DNA from: Pycnococcus provasolii
Taxonomy: Eukaryota; Chlorophyta; Pseudoscourfieldiophyceae; Pseudoscourfieldiales; Pycnococcaceae
DNA length: 64,000 nt
Assembly (NCBI GenBank): GCA_938743325.2
Contig: OW568893.1
Span: 372,001 to 436,000, forward strand
Direction of reading: 5' to 3'
This document shows positions 1 to 8,294 of this stretch, piece by piece. Under the pieces are notes generated by a model. That model had not been told where the DNA came from. It made no database searches and worked only from the letters and a program-made list of their open reading frames with translations. Position numbers and translations under genes: made by a program. Every line of letters begins with the position of its first letter. Position 1 is the first letter of the stretch.

Positions 1-2225
1 TCGGTGCGCCAGCGTGCGACGATGACGGTCATGCGCCTGCACTTTGGCTGGACATGGAGACGCTGCGAGATGCTGAGGTGGAGTGGACAGACGGCGGTGG
101 GCTAGATGCCGATGCAATGCTGCCTCTCAGCGAAACATCGGCGACGACGTCAGAAGTAGATGAGGACCTCGCACGCTTCAGCTTGCACCGCGAACCTCCC
201 ACGTCCGTCACGTCGTCGCTGCACCTGCGTGCTGCCGCGTCGGCATGCGTTCGGGCGGTTCTCCCGATTGTGCACGCACCGACGCGCAACCGTGCGCGCT
301 CGCACTCAGCCGCGGATCTGCCAGCATGGCCTCACCAAGGATGCCTGGTATCCGGCGCGCGCGGCGCAGGTCGCACCGAGACACTGCGCATGGCGGCGGC
401 AGATATGCGCCTCGCGAACGAGGATTCTGACACCGCAGCATGCCGGTTAGTTTACATCCCTTGTGCCGCGTGGGCAGCCGCCTCTGCATCGATGCCTGTG
501 CGCGCCGAGCGCGGCGCGGCGGATGCTATGCTTACGAGACTTGAGGATGCCTTTGCGCTTGCATGCTTCGCATCGCCGTCGCTCATTCTCCTCGATGACA
601 TTGACGCGCTCTGTCCCGCACCAGCGCCCGGCGCCGATCCGGCGGCTGGGTCGGCGGACGACGCGGCGTACGTTGACAGCCGCTCCTCATTCACGCTGCG
701 TCTCGCACGGCTCATGGACGAGTGCCGCTCTCGCCATCACGCCGTGGGAGTGTGGGCAACCTGCGCAGCCATGTCGTCGGTGGACCCGCTCCTCGTGGCG
801 CACAGCCGCCTCGATGCACCCGAAAAGGCGGCCATCCCGCGCGGCGTGACGGATGCGGAGCACCGAGCTGCGGCGCTAAAAACTGCGTTGGCGCGCGCCG
901 GTGTGGAGGCAGATGGTGATCTCGCTTCGGCCCTTGGCGCCCGTTGGGGCGTGGAGGATGCCGTTCGGCTCGTGCGTGCTGCCGCCGCTTCAGCCGCCGC
1001 AAGGAGCATTGTCGAAGGCGGCGGGATGCGTGCGACTGTGACTTCGGCGGACGTCGAGGCAGTGCTCGCCGATGGATTCGTCGTTGCGGCGGACCACGCG
1101 GCGGCAAATGCGAGCGACAACGCGAGCATTGAAGCTGATCTTTCCGAAGACCGCTTCCTATCACTGGAAGATCGGTGGAAGGCTATGGTCCCCGGTTTGT
1201 CGGATGCGAAGCGCGATCTCTTTGAGAGTGTTGCGTGGCCGCTGCAGAATCCAAATCTGATGCGACAGTGCCCCATACGAATTCGCACGGGGGCACTCCT
1301 GTACGGTCCGTCTGGATGTGGCAAGACGCTTCTTGCGACGAAGGCGGCGCAGCTGCTGTCTGAACAGCCAATCGTTGTCGAGGAGACCTTTGCCACCGCC
1401 GGCGGCAGCGCTGATGACGACGACGAGATTGAGCTTGCCATCGTGGATGAAGGCGACGATGTCAGCAATAAGGGATCGATGCGCAGCATCGTAACTGTGC
1501 GAACGCTGACGGTGAAAGGCCCCGAGCTTCTCAACAAGTACATAGGTGCAAGCGAGGCTAGCGTCCGAGCAACATTTCAGCGTGCTCGCGAGCTCGCGCC
1601 TTGCATCCTGTTCTTTGACGAATTCGACTCGCTCGTGCCAAGACGTGGGTCAGATAACAGTGGCGTGACTGATCGTGTGGTGAACCAATTTCTGACGGAG
1701 CTCGATGGCGTCGAGGGACTCTCAGGTGTCGCGGTGCTCGCGGCGACGAGTCGCCCGGATCTCGTTGATCCCGCCATCCTCCGCCCAGGTCGACTGGACA
1801 AGGCAATCTACTGCGGTTGGCCATCTGCCGAAGATCGTGTGGCGATCGCAGATAAGCAGCTTGCAGGTGGTTCGTCGCGTGTTCTGAAAGGTGATGCGCT
1901 TGACGCTCTACGCAAGCGTCTGGCAAGCGCGAGCACGGACGGAATGAGCGGTGCGGATATTATCGGCATTATTCGCGCGGCAGAGCTGCGTGCGCTTACA
2001 GCGGAGGAGGAGGAGGCTACCGCTAAGGATGTGGAGGAGGCGTTTCAAGCGCACTCGCCTACAATCACCCCTGCGGAGCGCATGCGCCTTCAGCACGTTT
2101 ATTCCACTTTTTCTGCTGCTCCCGCACCGGCGCCCGCGCCTGAGGAGGAGCCTTCGTCGACCCGTGGCAAGATGAAAGGCAAGGGCGTCGATGTCAAAGG
2201 CAAGGGTAAGCTCACGTTCGCGTAG
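1..2225 (+). CDS. PEX1: Peroxisome biogenesis AAA ATPase PEX1 (5'-truncated by the window)
   Basis: PEX1 is the type II AAA+ ATPase that, with PEX6, extracts the receptor PEX5 from the peroxisomal membrane. Two AAA modules are visible. D1 is degenerate: its P-loop reads GARGAGRT and its Walker B reads LILLDDIDAL. D2 is well conserved: Walker A YGPSGCGKT (about residue 417 counted from the ATG at 54), Walker B ILFFDEFDSL (about 520), then RGSDNSGVTDRVVNQFLTEL and LRPGRLDK. The DRVVNQFLTELDG signature is characteristic of PEX1. The frame is open from base 3 with no stop, and only about 720 residues are visible where the family usually exceeds 1000. The N-terminal domain is therefore expected left of the window and the ATG at 54 is probably internal. 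The tail is Pro/Ala/Glu- then Lys/Gly-rich. Confidence 0.9.
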   Translation, partial: GAPACDDDGHAPALWLDMETLRDAEVEWTDGGGLDADAMLPLSETSATTSEVDEDLARFSLHREPPTSVTSSLHLRAAASACVRAVLPIVHAPTRNRARSHSAADLPAWPHQGCLVSGARGAGRTETLRMAAADMRLANEDSDTAACRLVYIPCAAWAAASASMPVRAERGAADAMLTRLEDAFALACFASPSLILLDDIDALCPAPAPGADPAAGSADDAAYVDSRSSFTLRLARLMDECRSRHHAVGVWATCAAMSSVDPLLVAHSRLDAPEKAAIPRGVTDAEHRAAALKTALARAGVEADGDLASALGARWGVEDAVRLVRAAAASAAARSIVEGGGMRATVTSADVEAVLADGFVVAADHAAANASDNASIEADLSEDRFLSLEDRWKAMVPGLSDAKRDLFESVAWPLQNPNLMRQCPIRIRTGALLYGPSGCGKTLLATKAAQLLSEQPIVVEETFATAGGSADDDDEIELAIVDEGDDVSNKGSMRSIVTVRTLTVKGPELLNKYIGASEASVRATFQRARELAPCILFFDEFDSLVPRRGSDNSGVTDRVVNQFLTELDGVEGLSGVAVLAATSRPDLVDPAILRPGRLDKAIYCGWPSAEDRVAIADKQLAGGSSRVLKGDALDALRKRLASASTDGMSGADIIGIIRAAELRALTAEEEEATAKDVEEAFQAHSPTITPAERMRLQHVYSTFSAAPAPAPAPEEEPSSTRGKMKGKGVDVKGKGKLTFA

Positions 2226-2827
2226 ATTTTGTTTTTCAAAATGTAGTTTAGATCTGAGATCCCTCATTCAGTAATGAAGTTGTACATTAGTTTGTCCAAC
2301 GGTCGTCCATTCACATCATTCACTTTCACCATTCAGCCCATTCACCGGTGCCATTCACTTCGCGTTTTTGTTCATGGCGCAGGTGATTTCGAAGGTTGAA
2401 TCACTCTATCAGGGCGCTTTCGTAAGCGTAGTGAGGTCTCCGGTTGCGACTTGATTCCGTTGATGTCGTCGCCAGCGCCACCAACCGTGCATCAACACGA
2501 TGACTCAAGGGTCACACGTACTACTCTACCTGCCGCTAGAGAAGTATCTAGAGGAGTCCAACGTGTGGGAAAGGGGGCTGTCTTGGAGTTGAGACTGCAA
2601 TCATGTATTTACAAACAATGAACACACAAACTCCTACGAGATATTTTCAAAAAAGTCCTCGTCAGCGTCTTCACTCCATGCATTGATTACACGCGCGTGA
2701 AATACGTCCGTCTCCGCCTCGCTTTCGATGCCTGAGTCCCGCACCTGCCTGCTACATTAGCGGTCGCATCGTACGTGTCGTCGAGAAATAGTGCGGTGGC
2801 GCCACTGACGCGTGCGCGACGTTGTGC

Positions 2828-2877
2828 ACGCGACGACGTGCTGCGCGTGCTGCGCTGCACCGGATGATTGTGACAGA
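2828..2877 (+). repeat. Dispersed repeat A, copy 1
   Basis: This 50-bp block matches 29023-29072 on the same strand with a single mismatch. Both copies are intergenic. The flanks do not continue the match, so it is a short relic of a duplicated or mobile sequence rather than a gene. Confidence 0.8.
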
Positions 2878-3092
2878 TGCTCGCCCAAAACAGTCGTAAC
2901 GAGTCGGAGCTCGGGTCGGACAGTCGGAGGGGGATTTTACAACCAACCATCCGGGATACCTCGTTGGTTCCTCACGGTGTATGGTGAATCATGCCGGGTG
3001 GGCCGCTCGGGATCCCGGTCCGACAGGTCCTCCAAGTTGGTGCAAACTTCAATGGCGTCCACGAAGTTCCCGACGTTTGCTTTGTGTGGGTG

Positions 3093-3170
3093 GGTTCTAG
3101 AGGTCCAATGACAATGTTAGTCTATCGGCTATGGTATCGCCGCGAGTCACAATTGACCATTCACGACGCG
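3093..3170 (+). repeat. Dispersed repeat B, copy 1
   Basis: The segment is similar, in inverted orientation, to about 10776-10850. Its conceptual translation contains TMLVYRLWYRRES; the other copy gives TMLVYYLWYRLEP. Divergence is moderate and neither copy sits in a supportable gene. It could be the remnant of a coding sequence or simply a repeat; the family is not recognised. Confidence 0.6.
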
Positions 3171-3273
3171 GTGGCCGCTACATTCCCCATTCACTCACCA
3201 TTCATTTCATTCAATATTGAATGAACGATCCTAGGTTTAGATGAATAAGCAGTGTTTGTTTATTAAACCTTGT

Positions 3274-4608
3274 TCAACTCATCTCCATCATTCCAACGTC
3301 TATTTTCTTGCTGGAGTGTCGGAAAGCCGCCTTCGAAATCGGTGTGTCGTGATCCTCCGCTTCGCTCAAGATCTTGTCGAAGTCCTGAATGCTCGACACT
3401 CTTTGCTGCGGCGAGATCGCGGTTGCCGTCGCCACGCGCTCGCGCCTGTCCGTGCTGACGAGCACGGGATTCGCTGTTTTCGGCGGCGATCGCATCCCCG
3501 TCTCCGGTCGTGGCGCAGGCAGGTCGTGCCACCCGCACATGCGCCGGTGGTCGACAATTTCAGGTCCGCTCAAGTCCATGCGCGGCCGCGTTCCTGGCAT
3601 CCAGCTCGACTCCATGTGGTTCCACGCGGTGGAAAGGCGGTCGGCGCTGCGCGCATGCATCGGCAACGGCAGCTTGCGTCGCTTCTTCTCATCGAGTTCG
3701 CGTGGAATGGGCCGAATCGTGGTGTCGAACAGGTCATTTGGCCGAAGCGTGCACACAAAGTTGCGGCTCGAAGCGAGGGTTCGCACCGTCAGTCTCGACG
3801 TCCGCGACATCGTGCTTGCCAAAGTCTTTGGTCCCTGCGAGGCTGCTCGCGATCCGTTGAGCGTCAGCTTGCTCATGGGGCTGAGCGGCGGGAGCATGCT
3901 GGCTGTGTGGAACGACCCCCCTCGTGTGCCTGGTCGGTCTGCGAGCGTTAGTGCGCGCAGCTGGTCGGTGGTGAACCTCGTCGTTGCGTCGTTGTCTCTC
4001 AGCTGCCTCTTCACCGTGAAAGCCCTCGATCCCATGCCTCCCGCCGACGCGGTGAGCGTGACAGTCTCCATCGCCGACTGGCTTCGCGCCGTCAGCGTCT
4101 TCCACCTCTGCGTGTCAGCCAATTTCCTTTTGTTGTCCTCCTCCTCTGCGGCTGCGGTGATAGCCTCCTTTTCGAGTCGTTTCTGTTCTCGGAACGCCGC
4201 CACCGCCGCTCGGTTCCTTTCACTCCGTCGCCTTCGCCTATCGTCTTCCTTCGCTTCTTTCGCCTTCCTCTGCGCCTCTGCGTTCGCCGCCGCCAACGAC
4301 TCCGCCATCTTCTTCGACGCCATGCGGTCTTGCATGTCGGCACGTTCCATGTCCGTGACACGCACTTTATGGGAAGCAAACTGTTCGCGGTCTAAAGCGA
4401 CGACGGTGGCAGCGCCGTCCTCTCCCGAGGCCTCAACGGCACCCTGGGCCTGGAACGAGTTCTGCTGAGACACATACGATTGCGACGCCCCTTCTTGCAT
4501 GTTTTGGTTCGACAGCTGGTTCGAAAAAGACAAAAAAGCTGTACGTGGCGTCATGGTATTGGCTATTGTGCGTGGCGTTTGCACATGAGCTGGAGGAGTA
4601 GTCGCCAT
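3274..4608 (-). CDS. Basic coiled-coil protein of unknown function
   Basis: A single-exon ORF of 444 codons starting with ATG (MATTPPAHVQTPR). I do not recognise a family. Residues about 80-190 form a strongly charged, Ala/Lys/Glu/Arg-rich helical stretch likely to be a coiled coil, with runs such as RRRRRSERNR. The rest is Ser/Thr/Arg/Pro-rich with scattered motifs and no membrane segment or signal peptide. The codon pattern resembles the neighbouring genes, and the uninterrupted length with a strong antisense shadow ORF fits a real GC-rich coding sequence. Cytoskeletal or ciliary proteins often look like this, but that is only an inference. Confidence 0.65.
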   Translation of the reverse strand: MATTPPAHVQTPRTIANTMTPRTAFLSFSNQLSNQNMQEGASQSYVSQQNSFQAQGAVEASGEDGAATVVALDREQFASHKVRVTDMERADMQDRMASKKMAESLAAANAEAQRKAKEAKEDDRRRRRSERNRAAVAAFREQKRLEKEAITAAAEEEDNKRKLADTQRWKTLTARSQSAMETVTLTASAGGMGSRAFTVKRQLRDNDATTRFTTDQLRALTLADRPGTRGGSFHTASMLPPLSPMSKLTLNGSRAASQGPKTLASTMSRTSRLTVRTLASSRNFVCTLRPNDLFDTTIRPIPRELDEKKRRKLPLPMHARSADRLSTAWNHMESSWMPGTRPRMDLSGPEIVDHRRMCGWHDLPAPRPETGMRSPPKTANPVLVSTDRRERVATATAISPQQRVSSIQDFDKILSEAEDHDTPISKAAFRHSSKKIDVGMMEMS

Positions 4609-5808
4609 AAAGGTACTCTTACAAGATGCAAGACAAGGGAGTGATGGCGGAGTGATGGCGGAGTGATGGCGGAGTGATGGCCGGCCTCCAGTTCACCCTT
4701 GTGGGCAAGTTGCAACACGAAACAGGGGACCCGAAGAAGAGGTTGTTGGGGGAAGGAGGTTGCCTGGGAGAAAAACGAGGTTGCAACCCCCGGGGACCCC
4801 CGCGGACCGTTTCTTCGAATGCATTCTGGGAACACTTTAGTCTAGCGTGCGAGCCTCACCTCACCTGACAAAGTGACAAACCTCCTGACTCCGTGATTGA
4901 TTTCCTGTTATGGCGATGGGGCCCATGGGTGGCCCCCGACTTCACGCACCGACTGACCGACCATGCATAGGACATTTATTTGCTGCAGACGTACCCGTAC
5001 ATTTGCTTAGACTAGCCTCGAAGCTTTCTCTTCTAACCTTAAAGGTACGTCGTTGCCTGGTGGGGACTGGGGAGCGTTGGGTGTACGGGTTGGGACTTCG
5101 GACTTCTTTGTGGAGGAACAGGTCTCAGAGTGGTGGTCTCAGAGGTCGTCGTAGTTCGTACGAGGGAAAGGAGCCTGTTGAGGACCTCCGTTGAGGTTGC
5201 CTGTTTCTTTTCTTGTCTCGCCTCGCTCGCTGCCTATGAGCCTCTTCCGGCTCGACCATCGGCCTCGCTCTCACCTCGCGACCCCGGCGAGCACACCGGT
5301 CACCACTCCGCAGACCGCAGGCAGGCAAACGAACGTTCGGGCTTGGGCTGGGCGGTGCAGCCCCGAATCCGTTGTTTGCGGCGTCTGTGTGACACACGTC
5401 TCCTTCTTCTTGCCACTGCTGAAGTGGCTGGCCAGTTGGCGGCTATCTTAGCAGCCTCTCTCTATTCTTGAGTCTTGGTGCACACGTACGTGGAATCACG
5501 GTATTGTCGCCGGCATACAGGTGGTCGACTTCAACGGCGGTACTTTACAGCAGCGACGGACTCGAGGGAGGGAGGGAGTGTGTGCGTGTGTGTGCCCCGG
5601 TGACCGCCCTTGATTGATACCCACCCGGCCTTCACCTGGTGAATGAATGGCGAGAGCTCTCGCGACAAGGAATCATGCAGTGAGTGGCGACCATAACAGT
5701 AATCCGGATATTTATTCATTGTAAGTCAGCGCCTCACGCGGTCGAACAGACGCGACTTTATGAGTTACACATACGTACAAATACAACTGCAGGAAACTCA
5801 AGGTTGTA
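4609..5808. other. Intergenic region, 1.2 kb
   Basis: This lies upstream of the 3274-4608 gene and downstream of the GT-B-like gene, both on the minus strand. At 4639-4681 an 11-nt unit (GAGTGATGGCG) repeats almost four times. A TAGACTA-type word followed by a CTAACCTTAA-type word occurs at about 5007-5045, as in other intergenic regions of the window. Short ORFs near 5125-5470 overlap on both strands and have no recognisable content. Confidence 0.55.
4639..4681 (+). repeat. 11-bp short tandem repeat
   Basis: GAGTGATGGCG is repeated nearly four times about 30 bp upstream of the start codon of the minus-strand gene at 4608, so it probably lies in its 5' UTR or promoter. Confidence 0.8.
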
Positions 5809-7087
5809 CTACTCAAGTGAGCAGTGAGCTCTCACGCACGAGCACGCACGTCCGATGGAACCGGCGGCGCACTCGACGTCGAACTTGGCGGAGGAGTCGG
5901 CACCGCCTCCCTCGACGACAGAAGGGGCGCCGCCACTTGGCGCATCTTCTGTACGGCTCCGAGAGATGTGCTCGACCAGCCACTCCTTCAGCTCGTGCAC
6001 GGACGCGAGCCGACGCACGGGCAGGCTGCTCATGATCGAGTCGATGCGCGTCGTGTCCCATCCAACGCGGAAAAACGACGCGGCGCAACCCCACGCCATG
6101 CACTCGACGCCGAGCGTGCTGCCCATCGACACGCTGCACGGCAAAGCCTTCGATAAACTGCGGTTGTCCACGTCGCCGTCGCCGTCAAACACAAAGCACG
6201 ACTCGGCGTCGCGCGCGAGCTGCATCAGCATATCACGCGTCGCGGGCTCGTTGCGCGGATGAGGCCGAAGCAGGACGCGAATCGACACTCCGTCGCCGAG
6301 CGCGGCGTTCGCCGTCGAAACGCCCTTCGCAAACTCCGCAAGGCACGACGCGATCGCGTCAGTTGCACCTGGCACCATGTCGTCGGGACTCACAAAAAAA
6401 GGAACTGCAACGTCGCCCTTGCGCACACCAAGACTGCTCAGGCGCGCCATCACCTCCGCCGAGTCTAACGCAGGAGGCGTCGTGTCGATCGCGAGAGATT
6501 CCAGGTACGTCGATCCCACGTTGACGACACAGTCCGAGGATATGGCGTGTTGCCACTTCTGCGCGACTTCGTCCCTCGCGAGCTCGTTCGTGGTCATGAT
6601 GACGTCCGGGAACGCGTCGGCTCTCGCGCGGTCCATGCGGTGTCCCACGAAGAAGTCAACCATGAGCGCAACTTTGATGCCAGGACATCGCGCCTTGAGT
6701 TCCGCGCACACGTCAAGTTCCGCGCCGTTCGTCTGTGATGTGTATATTCAGTGTGCAAGGTTGTTAGTGCCTGTTGCTGTTGCTGTTGACTTGCCGCGGA
6801 GGTTAAATTTCTTGCGATAAACGTACTGATATGCCAAGCACGGCGGCGTGCACCTCCCCTTTCGCGTCTGCGAGTATTTGCGCGACGACTTGCGCGGCGT
6901 GCTCCGGCTGCCACGGCGGCTGAGACGCCGCCGGTCTGATTGGCTTCCACACCACGTGCACGTTCCTTTCGTCGATTGCACGCTGCAAGTTATCGTCGTT
7001 GAGGATCGGGCGTATGTGGTTGAGCGCACCTGGATCGTGGCCGACGAACGCGAGGGTGCTACTCACGGGATCCGTTGACGACGCCAT
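5809..7087 (-). CDS. Two-exon GT-B-fold glycosyltransferase-like protein
   Basis: The CDS is complement(join(5809..6732, 6827..7087)), 394 aa. Exon 1 starts MASSTDPVSSTLAFVGHDPG. The intron (6733-6826, 94 nt) has donor GTACGT, an internal CACTAAC branch-like word and acceptor CACAG. Joining gives an uninterrupted VLGISTNGAELDVCAELK. The order of elements resembles a GT-B Rossmann protein (surface-polysaccharide or CDP-glycerol transferase type): N-terminal FVGHDPGALNHIRP, a middle KVALMVDFFVGHR, then RVLLRPHPRNEP and SVSMGSTLGVECMAWG, which resembles the nucleotide-binding end of such enzymes. No signal peptide or membrane helix is evident. The exact family and substrate are unknown; an epimerase-like GT-B relative is possible. 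Confidence 0.6.
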
Positions 7088-7212
7088 GGACAGATGGACG
7101 ACGAAGTTCGCCAGGATGGTCAGTTAAATGGAGTTCAAGGCGAACAGCTTCGAACAGCTTCGACGAACACGCTGCTGGTGGTGGTGGTGGTGGTGGTAGG
7201 TAGGTAGAAAGA

Positions 7213-8007
7213 GCCCGGCCGCGGTGTTGCCTCACGGTGATTGAGGTGGTCAAGAAGACGAAACCTTTACCCGGCCTTAAGCGGTGTTGCCTCGCGCTGA
7301 TTGAGGTGGTCAAGAAGACGAAACCTTTACCCGGCCTTAAGCGGTGTTGCATCACGGTGATTGAGGTGGTCAAGAAGACGAAACCTTTACCCGGCCTTAA
7401 GCGGTGTTGCCTCGCGCTGATTGAGGTGGTCAAGAAGACGAAACCTTTACCCGGCCTTAAGCGGTGTTGCATCACGGTGATTGAGGTGGTCAAGAAGACG
7501 AAACCTTTACCCGGCCTTAAGCGGTGTTGCATCACGGTGATTGAGGTGGTCAAGAAGACGAAACCTTTACCCGGCCTTAAGCGGTGTTGCCTCGCGCTGA
7601 TTGAGGTGGTCAAGAAGACGAAACCTTTACCCGGCCTTAAGCGGTGTTGCATCACGGTGATTGAGGTGGTCAAGAAGACGAAACCTTTACCCGGCCTTAA
7701 GCGGTGTTGCCTCGCGCTGATTGAGGTGGTCAAGAAGACGAAACCTTTACCCGGCCTTAAGCGGTGTTGCCTCGCGCTGATTGAGGTGGTCAAGAAGACG
7801 AAACCTTTACCCGGCCTTAAGCGGTGTTGCCTCGCGCTGATTGAGGTGGTCAAGAAGACGAAACCTTTACCCGGCCTTAAGCGGTGTTGCCTCGCGCTGA
7901 TTGAGGTGGTCAAGAAGACGAAACCTTTACCCGGCCTTAAGCGGTGTTGCATCGCGCTGATTGAGGTGGTCAAGAAGACGAAACCTTTACCAACCCGGCC
8001 TTAAGCG
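7213..8007 (+). repeat. 60-bp minisatellite, 13 units with two unit types
   Basis: The array has an exact 60-bp period. Two unit types differ only in one 11-bp block: type A has CCTCGCGCTGA and type B has CATCACGGTGA. The order is hybrid (CCTCACGGTGA), A, B, A, B, B, A, B, A, A, A, A, hybrid (CATCGCGCTGA). The last unit carries a 4-base AACC insertion (7991-7994) near its end. Because 60 is a multiple of three and the unit lacks stops, both strands show long ORFs with 20-residue repeats; these are most simply artefacts. The array lies between the minus-strand GT-B-like gene and the plus-strand glycoprotein gene, in their shared promoter region. Confidence 0.95.
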
Positions 8008-8294
8008 GTGTGCAACTGTGCAAGGCCGCAACTGTGCAAGGCCGCAAGGGTGAAGGGGAGGTTGCAAGGGTGGAGGTGTGGCAAACGTCAAATGGCCTTT
8101 GCTTGCATTCCATCTGCCCCAATCTGCCAAGTGCCAATCTGCCAAGCCGCGTCAGTCAGTGCCTCAGTGCGTGTGGGACAAACCACAACCGTACTGCATG
8201 GTACCCGTACTGTACCATTCAAACGCACTGCTGCACGCACGCACGCGGCTTTCTCCCCCCCCCCCTCTCCCTACCGTATTAGATTCATTCTCGC
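8008..8294. promoter_or_regulatory. Upstream region of the proline-rich glycoprotein gene
   Basis: This contains a 16-bp tandem duplication (GCAACTGTGCAAGGCC, twice, 8009-8044), paired CCAATCTGCC words at about 8129-8150, and a C-tract with CTCTCCC at 8250-8272 just before the ATG. No TATA box was identified with confidence. Confidence 0.4.

Larger units (their letters stand above)
2226..3273. other. Intergenic region with dispersed-repeat fragments
   Basis: No gene is supported here. The stretch from about 2300 to 2360 is a loose series of CATTCA-type words. A 50-bp segment (2828-2877) recurs at 29023-29072. A segment at about 3093-3170 recurs inverted at about 10776-10850. Short ORFs here lack recognisable homology or gene structure. 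Confidence 0.6.

Noticed and set aside
3389-4468. 359-aa plus-strand ORF opposite the 3274-4608 gene
   Set aside because: Ser/Phe/Arg-rich shadow; the minus-strand frame has an ATG start and helical charged composition of a normal protein.
7059-8004. Long ORFs of 304 aa (minus) and 255 aa (plus) within the 60-bp array
   Set aside because: They arise because the repeat period is a multiple of three and the unit has no stops in these frames. Both strands are open, the unit encodes only a monotonous 20-residue repeat, and no gene structure surrounds them.
7213-8007. CRISPR-like array
   Set aside because: The units are contiguous with no unique spacers, and the genome is eukaryotic.
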